Of a stretch of DNA of 64,000 nt, positions 8,356 through 17,470 are shown piece after piece. Source of the stretch: Methylobacterium sp. 2A (GTDB taxonomy: Bacteria > Pseudomonadota > Alphaproteobacteria > Rhizobiales > Beijerinckiaceae). The stretch is taken from the NCBI RefSeq assembly GCF_009806555.1, contig NZ_VUOK01000021.1:1-64000 (forward strand), in the 5' to 3' direction. Below the pieces are notes generated by a model. It did not search any database. It had not been told where the DNA came from and worked only from the letters and a program-made list of their open reading frames with translations. Numbering within the stretch: position 1 is the first letter of the stretch; each line of letters begins with the position of its first letter. The position numbers and the translations under genes are program-made.

Positions 8356-9462
8356 TCAACCGCCGTTACGCGCCATGCGCGTGCGTCCGCCATCCGCGAC
8401 CGCGGGCAGCGGATCCTGCGTGCCGGTCACCACGACGAGGCGCTGGACCTCGCCCCGAAGGAAGGCCTGCAGGAACCGGTCGTAGTCGCGGAACGAGACG
8501 CAGCCGTTCGAATCGCCGCGCGGGCCCAGCATGAACGTATGGGCCAGCAATCCGACACGGCCGTAGACGACCTCGCTGCCACCCACCGGGGTCAACCGGA
8601 TGGCCCGGACGCCATGGAACAATTGCTCGCGCTCGGTCAGATCATAGGTCCCGGGCGGCGTCGGTCCCCGCATCCGCACGTTGACCAGACGCGGGTCATC
8701 CAAACCCTCACCGAGCCCCGAATGGGCTTCCAGCCGCTCGCCGTTGGGCAGCGTCACGGTCCGGGCGGTAATGTTGTAGATGGCGACGCCCGGGGTCGGG
8801 CTCGGCTCGCGCGACAGGGCCAGCGGGGGCGAGATCCGCCGCTGCGGGGCCACCTCAAGCGGCTTGCTCTCCAGCGCCGTGTAGGCCAGCGCCGGTGCCT
8901 GCTGCTCGATGCCGAACAGCTTTTCCAGGAACGAGCGCTCGTCCGCCGGCTGCGCGGTCGGCTGGGCCGGCACGATATCGCGTCGGGCCATGCGCCGCCC
9001 GGCTCTCCGGGCGAGCGCGGTCGCACCCGGCTGCCCCCGGAATTCAGGCGGGCGTGGAACCGGAAGCGGCACCGTCATGGCCGTGCGCGGGGCCTCAGCG
9101 GCTCCGCCTATGGAGGGCGCTTCCGGATTCAGGGCGGGATTGATCGGCGCTAGCGGCATCCAGGCCCAATGCGGTGGCGGACCGTCGGCGAGCCCGTTCG
9201 TGTCCGTCTGGGACGGGACGGGTTCGGCGTTCGACGCCTCGTCGGTCCCCTGCGAAGGAGCCGGGAGATTTGCCGCCTCCGGCACCGTGGGCCGGCTGGC
9301 CGTTGCCACATGGGTGGAGGACAGGCGCGGATCCCGATCCCGAATGCCGGACCCGACGAGGGCCATGGCCAGAGCGCCGGTGAGCACCGCCAGCGGTGCG
9401 AGACAGGAACGCCGGGACGGCCTGCTGTCCTGGCCGTCCTGTGGCACGGAATCGATCGCCAT
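8356..9462 (-). CDS. DUF2778 (L,D-transpeptidase-like) cell-envelope protein
   Basis: The 368-residue protein has an N-terminal membrane segment (LAPLAVLTGALAMALVG), a long Pro/Ala-rich linker and a C-terminal DUF2778 domain. His (about 308) and Cys (about 321) in HTFML...SNGCVSF correspond to the L,D-transpeptidase-type active site, so it likely acts on peptidoglycan peptides in the periplasm. Tlde1 toxins of type VI secretion share this domain, but here the membrane anchor, the linker and the absence of an immunity gene suggest a housekeeping role. AGGAGC lies 13 bases before ATG 9462 and is too close to ATG 9474, so either start is possible. It neighbours a lytic transglycosylase on the same strand. 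Confidence 0.75.
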   Translation of the reverse strand: MAIDSVPQDGQDSRPSRRSCLAPLAVLTGALAMALVGSGIRDRDPRLSSTHVATASRPTVPEAANLPAPSQGTDEASNAEPVPSQTDTNGLADGPPPHWAWMPLAPINPALNPEAPSIGGAAEAPRTAMTVPLPVPRPPEFRGQPGATALARRAGRRMARRDIVPAQPTAQPADERSFLEKLFGIEQQAPALAYTALESKPLEVAPQRRISPPLALSREPSPTPGVAIYNITARTVTLPNGERLEAHSGLGEGLDDPRLVNVRMRGPTPPGTYDLTEREQLFHGVRAIRLTPVGGSEVVYGRVGLLAHTFMLGPRGDSNGCVSFRDYDRFLQAFLRGEVQRLVVVTGTQDPLPAVADGGRTRMARNGG

Positions 9463-9820
9463 GCAGATGCCCATGCTCCTCGTCGAGCGAAGGCAGGCCA
9501 GTCGAAGATCGTCGATCCGCGCTGCGGATATCGCGCGATCGGCAGACCTGCTCCGCTCGGATCGAAACAACGGGTCCGGATAGGCTTTTCTGCGGCAAGT
9601 CGATGGTCGATCTGGGATCGATCGAGACCATTTTCGGGCGCGAAGAGCTTCGTTCTCAAGTCTTCGGCGCCTCGTCGGGGCCGGCGACGTCTGTTATACT
9701 GCCGCATCCAGTGCGGCGGGGGAGGACATCTCGAACGGGCGGGAAGACCCGTTCGACACGGGAGCGCGCGCGAGCCGGCACCGGTCGCCGTGCCCGAAGG
9801 CAGGGCGACCGGGTTCACGC
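9463..9820. other. Upstream region of the DUF2778 gene
   Basis: No gene is supported between the DUF2778 start and the end of the transglycosylase gene. The frame of the DUF2778 gene remains open to 9570, so a slightly longer N-terminus is possible. Confidence 0.4.
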
Positions 9821-10615
9821 CTAATCGTTGTCGATCTGACGCCCGAGCAGCGCGATGGCCCGCTCGTAGACGGGGGCCGCGTTCCAGCCCTGGATCGCGG
9901 CGAAGTTCGGCTCGCCGGGCTGGTAACCCGCGCCGGCGCGCCATCCATGCGCCTTGAGAAAGTTCGCGGTGGACGACAGGGCCGCGCCGACATTGTTCAG
10001 ATCGCCGGTGCCGTAGGTGAGCACGTTCTTCGGTAGGAACTGCGTGTGGCCGACCTCCCCGTGCGCGGCCCCGCGGGTGCTCGGCGTCAGCAGGCCGCGG
10101 TCGATCAGGGTCAGCGCCGCGTAGAGCTGGTCGGTGAAATACTCCGAGCGTCGGCAATCGTAGGCGAGGGTTGCCACGGCCGAGAGCGTGTTGACGTTGC
10201 CGCGCACCGCGCCGAACCCGGTCTCCATGCCCCAGATCGCCAGGAGCGGCCCCGGCGGAACCCCGTAGCGCTGCTCGATCGAGTCGAACAGAGCCGCGTT
10301 CTGACGCTTGAGCGCCCGCCCGCGAGAGACGATCGCGGGACCGCCGCGCTTGGCCAGGAACTGGTCGAGGGACAGCTTGAAGCTGTGCTGGCCGCGGTCG
10401 GCCGAGATCGTGGCGGTCGAATAGCTCGTGTTCTGCAGGGCTGCGAGGCTCGCCGCGCTGGCCCGGCCCCGCGCCTCTTCGGCGAATTCACGCTTCCATG
10501 TCTCGAAACCGGCGGCGGTGTTGCCGCATTGCGCGGCGCGCGCCTGCCCGGCGCTCAAGGCAAGCCCGGCGATTGCCGCCATCACGAGGGTCTGACGCCG
10601 CATCATGTCGATCAC
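9821..10615 (-). CDS. MltB-like lytic murein transglycosylase (SLT_2 family)
   Basis: Lytic transglycosylases cleave the MurNAc-GlcNAc bond of peptidoglycan and form 1,6-anhydro ends. The catalytic Glu is in WGMETGFG (E131), followed by the family pattern around GHTQFLPKNVLTYG. A Sec signal peptide covers residues 1-27, ending in an ARA-type site, with no lipobox, so the enzyme should be soluble in the periplasm. I chose GTG 10615 because AGGAG lies eight bases upstream; GTG 10624 abuts that site and is unlikely. At 264 residues it lacks a C-terminal peptidoglycan-binding domain. It lies upstream of, and on the same strand as, the DUF2778 gene. Confidence 0.85.
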   Translation of the reverse strand: MIDMMRRQTLVMAAIAGLALSAGQARAAQCGNTAAGFETWKREFAEEARGRASAASLAALQNTSYSTATISADRGQHSFKLSLDQFLAKRGGPAIVSRGRALKRQNAALFDSIEQRYGVPPGPLLAIWGMETGFGAVRGNVNTLSAVATLAYDCRRSEYFTDQLYAALTLIDRGLLTPSTRGAAHGEVGHTQFLPKNVLTYGTGDLNNVGAALSSTANFLKAHGWRAGAGYQPGEPNFAAIQGWNAAPVYERAIALLGRQIDND

Positions 10616-11318
10616 GCGAAACACTCCTATGGCGCTTCAGCGCGCCTCATCCGCCCGGCGATACCCCGCCACATCTCGGCGATATCAGGGCGAGAAAATG
10701 TCCAAGCCGCGAACGCTGGCTTCTCGCCTTCACATCATTGCGCTTTCGCTAACGATCGCTGCACGTGACGCCCCCTCCTCTGCCGGCTGGGCCGGCTGCT
10801 CGCCTCACTTGGCCGGGACGCCGCAAGGCTGGACTGGAAGGCGCGCGAGCCCTTTGCCGGCAAGATTATCCTGGCGCATTCAAGCCGGCAATGCAGTTTC
10901 GAATGGGCATCGCATCCGAGCGAACTGATTTGCCGACGAATGGCATGCCATTTCAGCGCTTGTTAATGCCGTCACAACGCTGTCAAACGACGGTCATAGC
11001 TTTGCCGGCGGAAAAAGGTCTTCGGAGAAGCGGTGTGGCGCTCATGACGAACCGGGCTGTTCGACGCCCACCGCAGCTCTGCGTCTCCTGATCTGCGTTC
11101 CGCGATGTCGACGATTCTGACGGCGGCCGCGCCGACCGCACCCAGCGCGGATGCGGGATCGCCGCGATCGACCGGACGACGCGCGCCGCGATCACACCAG
11201 CGGACCTGAACCGGGGCGAGCGCTGGAGCCGCCGGACGCGGACGGGCCGCCGACGCTTCACGCCGTCACGATTCATTCCACCAGCCTTCGACCTGCCACA
11301 CAGCGAGACTGAACACCC
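10616..11318. other. Long intergenic region
   Basis: About 700 bp without a supported gene. The middle part (10880-11000) is less GC-rich and contains a perfect 14-bp palindrome. Promoters for the divergent transglycosylase and pmtA genes must lie here. Confidence 0.4.
10939..10952. repeat. Perfect 14-bp palindrome
   Basis: AATGGCATGCCATT at 10939-10952 is its own reverse complement and lies in AT-richer intergenic DNA between divergent genes. It could be an operator, but no regulator can be named. Confidence 0.35.
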
Positions 11319-12005
11319 ATGGCTATCGGAATGCACGGCACCGGCTCATCGCGCGCAGGCGCGCTCCGCCCCGATCTCGACCGCGACGGTGTCGCCAAGG
11401 CGTATGGGCGCTGGGCGCCGGTCTACGATCTGGTGTTCGGGCCGGTCTTCGCCCAGGGGCGGACCCTGGCGGCGGCTGCGGCGGAGCGGATCGGCGGCCG
11501 TATCCTCGAAGTCGGCGTCGGGACCGGCCTGTCCCTGCCCGCCTATCGTCGCGCCGCCAGCATCGTGGGCATCGATATCTCGGCGCCGATGCTTGAGAAG
11601 GCGCGCCAGCGCGTGGCGCGGCTCGGCCTGCGCAACGTCGAGCGCCTCGCCGTGATGGACGCCGAGCACCTGGACTTCCCCGACGCGTCCTTCGACGTGA
11701 TCGTCGCGCAGTACGTGGTCACGGCGGTGCCGAACCCCGAGGCCGCACTGGATGAGTTCGCCCGGGTGCTCCGCCCCGGCGGCGAGATCGTCATCACCAC
11801 CCGCATCGGCGCCGAGGACGGCCTCCGTCGGACCGTCGAACACGCCCTGGCGCCGATCACCAGCCGCCTCGGCTGGCGGACCGAGTTCGCCTGGAACCGT
11901 TACGCCGCCTGGGCGGCCGGCGCTCCGGTCGAGATCGTCGAGCGCCGGGCATTGCCGCCGCTCGGCCACTTCTCCCTCGTCCGCCTGCGCAAGCACGGCG
12001 CCTGA
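11319..12005 (+). CDS. pmtA: Phosphatidylethanolamine N-methyltransferase
   Basis: This 228-residue SAM-dependent methyltransferase matches the soluble Rhodobacter-type PmtA, which methylates phosphatidylethanolamine stepwise to phosphatidylcholine at the membrane surface. Evidence is the N-terminal AYGRWAPVYDLVFG (28-41), SAM motif I EVGVGTGLSLP (64-74), the acidic residue D86 ending the second strand, and the VAQYVVTAVPNPE region. The family-like N-terminus supports the start. The next gene begins 50 bp downstream and a hairpin follows that one, so they probably form a two-gene unit. The psd gene 2.5 kb away provides the phosphatidylethanolamine substrate. Confidence 0.88.
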   Translation: MAIGMHGTGSSRAGALRPDLDRDGVAKAYGRWAPVYDLVFGPVFAQGRTLAAAAAERIGGRILEVGVGTGLSLPAYRRAASIVGIDISAPMLEKARQRVARLGLRNVERLAVMDAEHLDFPDASFDVIVAQYVVTAVPNPEAALDEFARVLRPGGEIVITTRIGAEDGLRRTVEHALAPITSRLGWRTEFAWNRYAAWAAGAPVEIVERRALPPLGHFSLVRLRKHGA

Positions 12006-12055
12006 GGTTCCGCAAACTCTTGCCCACCCACCATCGTTCGATGAGGAAGCACACC

Positions 12056-12667
12056 ATGGCGAGCTTTCTGGACGCTCTGCGCATCCAGCGCTGGGACGAT
12101 CACCGGTACTATCACCACAATCGCGTCAACCAGAGCTTGCACTTCGTCAGTGCGATCAGCTTCCTGGTCTCCTACGCCCTGGCGTTCAAGGACCCGGCAA
12201 CGGCGGCGCTGATCGGCTGGCTCGTCGCCATGACCTCCCGGCAGGCCGGCCACCTGTTCTTCGAGCCGAAGGGCTACGACCACGTCAACGACGCCAGCCA
12301 CGAGCACAAGGAAGAGATCAAGGTCGGCTACAACCTCAAGCGCAAGATCGTGCTCCTGGCGATCTGGGCGCTGTCGCCGCTGCCGCTCTACTTCGATCCG
12401 AGCCTGTTCGGCTTGATCTCGCCGCATCAGAGCACGGCCGATCTGATCCGCAACATCGGCTGGATCTGGCTCTGGCTGGCTTTCGCGGGCCTGCTGTTCC
12501 GGATGGTGCAGTTGTTCTTCCAGCGCGACGTGCAGACCGGGATCGTCTGGGTCACCAAGATCCTTACGGACCCGTTCCACGACATCAAGCTCTACCACAA
12601 GGCGCCGCTCGCGCTGCTTCAGGGCGAGTTGGTCGAGGATCACGAGCCGCACGAGCGCGGCGCCTGA
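12056..12667 (+). CDS. Integral membrane protein, possibly Mpo1/DUF962-like
   Basis: The 203-residue product has about four membrane segments and charged loops. The start MASFLDALRIQRWDDHRYY is supported by GAGGAAG about nine bases before ATG 12056; an upstream in-frame ATG at 12020 has no such site. The YYHHNRVNQSLHF segment near residue 20 recalls the Tyr-His-x-x-Asn entry of Mpo1/DUF962 membrane proteins, some of which act in fatty-acid or lipid breakdown, but I cannot confirm this. Its position directly behind pmtA suggests a link to membrane lipids. Confidence 0.6.
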   Translation: MASFLDALRIQRWDDHRYYHHNRVNQSLHFVSAISFLVSYALAFKDPATAALIGWLVAMTSRQAGHLFFEPKGYDHVNDASHEHKEEIKVGYNLKRKIVLLAIWALSPLPLYFDPSLFGLISPHQSTADLIRNIGWIWLWLAFAGLLFRMVQLFFQRDVQTGIVWVTKILTDPFHDIKLYHKAPLALLQGELVEDHEPHERGA

Positions 12668-12679
12668 GATCGGACCGGA

Positions 12680-12703
12680 CGCCGGGCGGTGAGCCGCCCG
12701 GCG
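12680..12703 (+). terminator. Terminator-like hairpin after the pmtA unit
   Basis: A perfect 10-bp GC-only stem (12680-12689 with 12694-12703) and a TGAG loop begins 12 bp after the membrane-protein stop. There is no strong T-tract, but position and stability support a transcription terminator between convergent genes. Confidence 0.6.
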
Positions 12704-12783
12704 CGCTTAGAGCGCTCTCCGCCGAAGTGGACGCCGGTTCGGCGCACGAGAGCGCGTTGCGACGAAGGCTTAGAGCAGCCGGA

Positions 12784-14475
12784 TCATCCCTGGTCCGGCG
12801 CGCGCAGGCCGAGCCGGACGCCCAGCTTGCCCAAGCGCACGGCGGCGACCTCCCGCAGGATCGAGCGGCGGATCGCCTTGTCGCTGGGCGCCCCCGCCTC
12901 CCACCATCCGTCGGCCCGCATGGTCTCGGCGGCCGCCACGAACCGCGCGGCCACGGCCTCGAAGGCCGCGTCGTCATAGGCGAGGCTGAAGATCAGGCGG
13001 CCGGTTCCGACCCAGGACAGGGCCAACCCCTCCGCACGCAGGTAGAATTGCAGCATCCAATTGTAGCGCGACGGCTTGGTGTACAGGACCGTCCAGATTG
13101 TGGACATGTTGGCCACGCGCACCGGCAGGTCGGCCTCCGCCAGCATGGCATTGAGCCGCGCCGCGCGCCGGTCCCAGGTCGCGTCGAGATCGGCGTAGAG
13201 CGCGGCCACCTCCGGCGTGTCGAGCCGGTCCAGGAAAGCGCCCATGGCGCCCATCACGTAGGGATGGGCATTGAACGTCCCGCGGGCGAAGCAGATGTCG
13301 ACCGGCCGGTCGTCCCGGTAGCGCCGCATCAGGTCGGCGCGCCCGCACAGGACGCCGACCGGCAGGCCGCCGCCGAGCGTCTTGCCGTAGGTGACCATGT
13401 CGGCGCGGAGGCCGAAATAGTCCTGCGCACCGCCGCGGGCGAGGCGGAAGCCGAGGAACACCTCGTCGAGGATCAGCACGATGCCGCGGGCCGTGCACAC
13501 CGCCCGCAGGTCGTGCAGCCATTTCGTATAGGCGGCCCGGTCGAAGACGGCCCGGCGGCTGCTGTCGACCAGGGCGGAATCGGACGGCGCCCCGGCATTG
13601 GGGTGCAGGGCCTGGAGCGGATTGACCAGCACGCAGGCGACGTCCCGGCGGCTCGCGAGGACGCGCAGCGTCCGGTCCGACATGTCGGCCAGGGTGAGGG
13701 TATCACGGGTCGGGACCGGGTTGCCGATCCCGGGCTGAACGTCGCCCCACCAGCCGTGATAGGCGCCGCAGAAGCGCACGATCCGGCGCCGGCCGGTATG
13801 GTAGCGGGCGAGCCGCACCGCCTGCATGACCGCCTCGGTGCCGGACATGTGGAACGAGACCTCGTCGAGGCCGGACAGCGCCTTCAGCCGCGTGACGTTG
13901 CCGGTGACCACCGGGTGCAGCGGACCGAGAACCGGGCCGAGGGCCGAGACGAGCGCCGCCCCCTCCTCCAGGCAGGCACGGTAGAAATCCACGCCGAACA
14001 GGTTCACCCCGTAGGAGCCGGCGAGATCGTAGAAGACGTTGCCGTCGAGGTCGGTGAGGGTCACGCCCTCGGAGGCGGCCGCGAAGGCGCCGGTGCCGAG
14101 ATGCGCGCGCACGTGCTTCGCGTATTGGAACGGCACCCGGTAGAGGCCGGTGAATTGCAGATCCGACAGGCCGTCGCGCACCGCCTCGGTCTCGGCGCGG
14201 GTGCGCGCGTAGCGCGTCGTGAACAACTCGGAGAGCCGGGCGAAGCCGTTCTCGCGCCGGGCCGCAACCGCCTCGTCCGGATCGTCCGAGCGGAAGAACG
14301 CGCGCTCGGAATAGGCGTAGTGCGGGATCAGCCCGGCGACGCGCCGGGCCATCCGGGCGTGGCCCGTGAGCGAGGGGTGTTTCGCCCGGGACAATTGCAG
14401 GCGCTGCGCGGCCCGCGGCAGCGCAAGGACCGCAGCGGCGACGGTAGCGGACAGGGTGGTGAGGAGTGCGGACAT
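12784..14475 (-). CDS. Class III (glutamate-1-semialdehyde aminomutase-like) PLP aminotransferase
   Basis: The 563-residue protein is a fold-type I, class III PLP enzyme. It has SGTEAV (211-216), the YHGW turn that stacks PLP, LDEVFLGF with the conserved Asp, and TYGKTLGGGLP with the Schiff-base Lys at about 365. The fold resembles glutamate-1-semialdehyde aminomutase, but the protein carries about 130 extra N-terminal residues, including a hydrophobic start (LLTTLSATVAAAVLALP), and about 50 extra at the C-terminus, so it is not the haem-pathway enzyme. It is divergent from psd with only 32 bp between starts, which suggests a shared promoter region and perhaps an amino-lipid role. The substrate is unknown. 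Confidence 0.8.
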   Translation of the reverse strand: MSALLTTLSATVAAAVLALPRAAQRLQLSRAKHPSLTGHARMARRVAGLIPHYAYSERAFFRSDDPDEAVAARRENGFARLSELFTTRYARTRAETEAVRDGLSDLQFTGLYRVPFQYAKHVRAHLGTGAFAAASEGVTLTDLDGNVFYDLAGSYGVNLFGVDFYRACLEEGAALVSALGPVLGPLHPVVTGNVTRLKALSGLDEVSFHMSGTEAVMQAVRLARYHTGRRRIVRFCGAYHGWWGDVQPGIGNPVPTRDTLTLADMSDRTLRVLASRRDVACVLVNPLQALHPNAGAPSDSALVDSSRRAVFDRAAYTKWLHDLRAVCTARGIVLILDEVFLGFRLARGGAQDYFGLRADMVTYGKTLGGGLPVGVLCGRADLMRRYRDDRPVDICFARGTFNAHPYVMGAMGAFLDRLDTPEVAALYADLDATWDRRAARLNAMLAEADLPVRVANMSTIWTVLYTKPSRYNWMLQFYLRAEGLALSWVGTGRLIFSLAYDDAAFEAVAARFVAAAETMRADGWWEAGAPSDKAIRRSILREVAAVRLGKLGVRLGLRAPDQG

Positions 14476-14507
14476 CGCTTCGCGCCCTATCGGAGGCACT
14501 TCACGGC

Positions 14508-15419
14508 ATGATGACGGTTTCCGGATCGCCGCTGCGGCGGGCGCTGGCGCGGGTCGGCGCTCAGGAGGATCTGAATTTCCTCCTCACGAACCGCCTGCCG
14601 CGCCGGCTCGCCACCCAATTCATGGGCTGGTTCAGCCGGATCGAGCAGCCGCTTGTCCGCGATCTGTCAATCGCCACATGGCGCCTGTTCTGCGATGTCG
14701 ATCTCAGCGACGCACGGGAGGCGAAATTTGCCAGCCTCCACGCCGCCTTCATCCGGGCGCTGAGGCCCGGCGCGCGGCCGATCGCAGCCGATCCCGCGAT
14801 CCTGACGAGCCCGAGCGACGCGATCCTCGGGGCGCATGGCCGGATCGAGGCAGGACGCCTGTTTCAGGTCAAGGGCCTCTCCTACCGGCTCGCCGACCTG
14901 CTCGGTGGCGACGCGGACCTCGCGCGCGCGCATGAGGGCGGCGCCTACGCCACCCTCAGGCTGACCGCCGGGATGTACCATCGCTTTCACGCGCCGCATG
15001 ACCTGCGCGTCGAGTCGGTGCGGCACATCTGGGGCGACACGTGGAACGTGAACCCGATCGCGCTGAAGCGCGTCGAAGCCCTGTTCTGCCGGAACGAGCG
15101 TGCGGTCCTGCGCCTGCGGTGCGCCGAGGGCGGCCACGCGCTCACGCTGGTCCCGGTGGCGGCGATCCTGGTGGCGGGCCTGCGCCTCCGCTTCCTGCCG
15201 GAGGGCACGGCCCTGCGCCGGTTGGGAGGCCGGACCCTGCCCTGCACGGCCCGCCTCGCCAAGGGGGACGAGATGGGCTGGTTCGAGCATGGTTCCACCA
15301 TCGTGGTGCTGACGCCGCCGGGCTTTGCGCTGTGGCCGTCCCTGCAGGAGGGCACACGGCTGCGCATGGGCGAGCCGCTGATGTGCCTGCCTGCCCCTTC
15401 GGAATCCGGGGGCCGCTGA
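14508..15419 (+). CDS. psd: Phosphatidylserine decarboxylase proenzyme
   Basis: Psd converts phosphatidylserine to phosphatidylethanolamine. This 303-residue protein carries the self-cleavage site HGST with the Ser (S263) that becomes the pyruvoyl group, preceded by GWFEHG, as well as the conserved MYHRFHAPHD and NPIALKRVEALFCRNER segments. Length and motif order match the full-length bacterial proenzyme. GGAGG lies 11 bases before ATG 14508. The gene is divergent from a PLP aminotransferase and close to pmtA, which uses its product, giving a phospholipid head-group cluster at 11.3-15.4 kb. Confidence 0.88.
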   Translation: MMTVSGSPLRRALARVGAQEDLNFLLTNRLPRRLATQFMGWFSRIEQPLVRDLSIATWRLFCDVDLSDAREAKFASLHAAFIRALRPGARPIAADPAILTSPSDAILGAHGRIEAGRLFQVKGLSYRLADLLGGDADLARAHEGGAYATLRLTAGMYHRFHAPHDLRVESVRHIWGDTWNVNPIALKRVEALFCRNERAVLRLRCAEGGHALTLVPVAAILVAGLRLRFLPEGTALRRLGGRTLPCTARLAKGDEMGWFEHGSTIVVLTPPGFALWPSLQEGTRLRMGEPLMCLPAPSESGGR

Positions 15420-15434
15420 CAGACGGCGTCGGGA

Positions 15435-17102
15435 TCAGGCGGCCTGGACGGTCGCGAGATACTCGATCACCGCCGCGTTGAGCGCATCGGATTGGCGCGC
15501 CAGATCCGTCGCGGCCTGCAGGACCTGGCTCGCGGCGTTCCCCGTCTCGCCGGCGACCTGCGTGACGGAGCCGATATTGGCCGTGACCGCCTGTGTCCCG
15601 TCCGCTGCTTGGGTGACGTTCCGAACGATCTCCTGGGTCACGGCGCCCTGCTGCTCCATTGCGGCTGCCACGCCCACCGATATCGTGCGCAATTCCAGGA
15701 CTGTGGCGGCGATGGCCTGGATGGCCTCCACGGCGCGGTTCGTCTCCCCCTGAATCGCCGAGACCTGCGCCGATATGGTCTCCGTGGCCCTGGTCGTCTG
15801 AGCGGCCAATTCCTTCACCTCGCTCGCCACCACGGCGAAGCCGCGGCCCGCCTCTCCGGCGCGGGCGGCCTCGATCGTGGCGTTGAGCGCCAGAAGGTTG
15901 GTCTGCGCGGCGATCCCGGAGATCAGGCCGATCACGGTGCCGATCCGTTCGGCGCCCTCGGCCAAGCCCATCACGAGGGTGTTGGTCTCGGCGGCCGAGG
16001 CGGCGGCACGCTCGGCTATGTCGGAAGAGTGGGCGATCTGGACGTTGATGCTGCCGATCGAAGTCGCCAACTCCTCGCTGGCCGCGGCGACGGTCTGCAC
16101 GTTGGCCGAGGTCTGCTCGGCCGCCGCCGAGACGGTGGACGATTGGGCCGCGGTCTGGTCGGCGTTGCGGCTCATCAGCCGCGCGGCCGCTTCCATTTCG
16201 GTCGCGGCGCTCACCAGGGCCCGCATCATGCGCTCGATCTGGCTCCGGAACGCCTGCGTGGCGCCGTCGAGAACCTCCGCGCGGCGCATCTTCACGGCCT
16301 GTTCCGCGGCTGCCGCCTCGTCCGCCTTGCGTTTGGCCACGAGTGCATCCCTGAAGACACGGAGCGCCTTGACCATGGCACCGATCTCGTCCCGCCTGTC
16401 CGCGCCGCCGACATCCGCGGCGAGGTCCCCCGCCGCGAGCCGGCCCATGGCGGCCGTCGTCGCGCTGAGCGGGCGCGTCACCTGCACCAGGATCACGTAG
16501 AGGCCATACCCGACCGCCAGGGCGGCGAGCGCCAGGGCGCCGAAGTTGAGATAGCGCAGCCAGATCGCTGTCGCATCGGCCTCCTCGAACTCCCTGCGCG
16601 CTTCCCGGATCTGCAGGCTCGTCAGTTCGGTGAGACCCGCGTTCGTCGGCTGTACCTCCTCGATCAGCTTCAGCCGTGCCGTCGAGAAATCCACGGTTTC
16701 GTCCCGGTCCAGCCGCCGCAAGACTTCTTCGACGATGGCGTCATCCCGGGTGAGATGGGTCTGAAGATTCGCTGCGAGAGCCTTCTCGTCCGGCGTGAGA
16801 TAGGTCGTCAGATAGGCGGCCCATGTCTGCTGACTGCGCGTGAGTTCCTGTTTGAGGGTCCCACCCGCTGCACGCGCATCGATCTCTCCGCTGATCACCT
16901 TTCGCAAAGCAACGAGCATCGCATTGTAGGAATCGCGGAGGCTGCTCAACTGCCCCAGACAAACAACCCGGTCCGCATACATCGTCTGAAGATTTTGATG
17001 CATGTTCCGGAGAGCGTAATGGCCAAATGCAGAAGATCCGAATAGTAAACCGCCCAACACGAACAAGAGAATGACGAGGCGCGTCTTGAGGGACATATGC
17101 AT
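15435..17102 (-). CDS. Methyl-accepting chemotaxis protein
   Basis: This 555-residue inner-membrane receptor has a first membrane segment (about 10-30), a periplasmic four-helix-bundle sensor of the 4HB_MCP type (about 30-190), a second membrane segment (about 190-212), a HAMP linker, and a cytoplasmic signalling domain with the conserved hairpin tip LLALNATIEAARAGEAGRG. The tip would contact CheA and CheW; no che genes occur in this window, so it is an orphan receptor feeding a distant pathway. The ligand is unknown. ATG 17102 was chosen because it directly precedes the first membrane segment; ATG 17096 is equally possible. Upstream DNA is AT-rich. Confidence 0.88.
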   Translation of the reverse strand: MHMSLKTRLVILLFVLGGLLFGSSAFGHYALRNMHQNLQTMYADRVVCLGQLSSLRDSYNAMLVALRKVISGEIDARAAGGTLKQELTRSQQTWAAYLTTYLTPDEKALAANLQTHLTRDDAIVEEVLRRLDRDETVDFSTARLKLIEEVQPTNAGLTELTSLQIREARREFEEADATAIWLRYLNFGALALAALAVGYGLYVILVQVTRPLSATTAAMGRLAAGDLAADVGGADRRDEIGAMVKALRVFRDALVAKRKADEAAAAEQAVKMRRAEVLDGATQAFRSQIERMMRALVSAATEMEAAARLMSRNADQTAAQSSTVSAAAEQTSANVQTVAAASEELATSIGSINVQIAHSSDIAERAAASAAETNTLVMGLAEGAERIGTVIGLISGIAAQTNLLALNATIEAARAGEAGRGFAVVASEVKELAAQTTRATETISAQVSAIQGETNRAVEAIQAIAATVLELRTISVGVAAAMEQQGAVTQEIVRNVTQAADGTQAVTANIGSVTQVAGETGNAASQVLQAATDLARQSDALNAAVIEYLATVQAA

Positions 17103-17321
17103 GGCAGAGGATTCCGAGTCCGCGACCGTGGATCCGGAAGTGACGCTAGCGCGCAGCCAAGCAAACGCAAACAATTATCCTGCAGTTTTAAGAGTGATAT
17201 TAAGTATTTACAACGGTGTCGCTGAATTAATGGATAATCTAATAGATCAATCAAAATCAAAAATCGAGAGATTGCGAGATGTCGTGGTCTTTGTTCTTTT
17301 TGCCATGCCCGCGGCTTGATC

Positions 17322-17357
17322 CGAACAACCCGCGATGTCGGCATCGCGGGTTGTTCG
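17322..17357. repeat. 16-bp perfect inverted repeat (hairpin)
   Basis: Arms 17322-17337 and 17342-17357 (CGAACAACCCGCGATG and its exact complement) flank a 4-base loop TCGG. No T-tract follows on either strand. It could be a terminator remnant or a mobile-element end. Confidence 0.6.
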
Positions 17358-17385
17358 TCGGGCATCGGGCGATGTCATTTCTCGG

Positions 17386-17470
17386 CAAAGCTTGTCCTGG
17401 TTTGAGGTATCCCCCCAGGGAGTGCTCTCAAATGAGTTTGACTTAAAGCACACGGAACTCTGTCCTTACA
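17386..17470 (+). repeat. Copy A of a dispersed TGTCC-motif repeat
   Basis: CAAAGCTTGTCCTGGTTTGA at 17386-17405 closely matches 18226-18245, and a further TGTCC occurs 68 bp later (17461), like the first-to-third spacing in the other two copies. The middle motif is degenerate here. Confidence 0.45.

Noticed and set aside
8356..9462. DUF2778 protein as a type VI secretion toxin (Tlde1)
   Set aside because: It has an N-terminal membrane anchor and long linker, and no immunity gene or secretion genes lie nearby; a housekeeping cell-wall role is more likely.
12784..14475. Assignment of the aminotransferase as haem-pathway glutamate-1-semialdehyde aminomutase (HemL)
   Set aside because: It carries about 130 extra N-terminal residues with a hydrophobic start and sits beside psd; alphaproteobacteria normally make aminolevulinate by the HemA (ALA synthase) route.
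17071..17319. Plus-strand frame of 82 codons beside the chemotaxis receptor start
   Set aside because: It overlaps the receptor start in antisense and lies in AT-rich DNA that should hold its promoter; only a weak GAGGGA motif supports a start.
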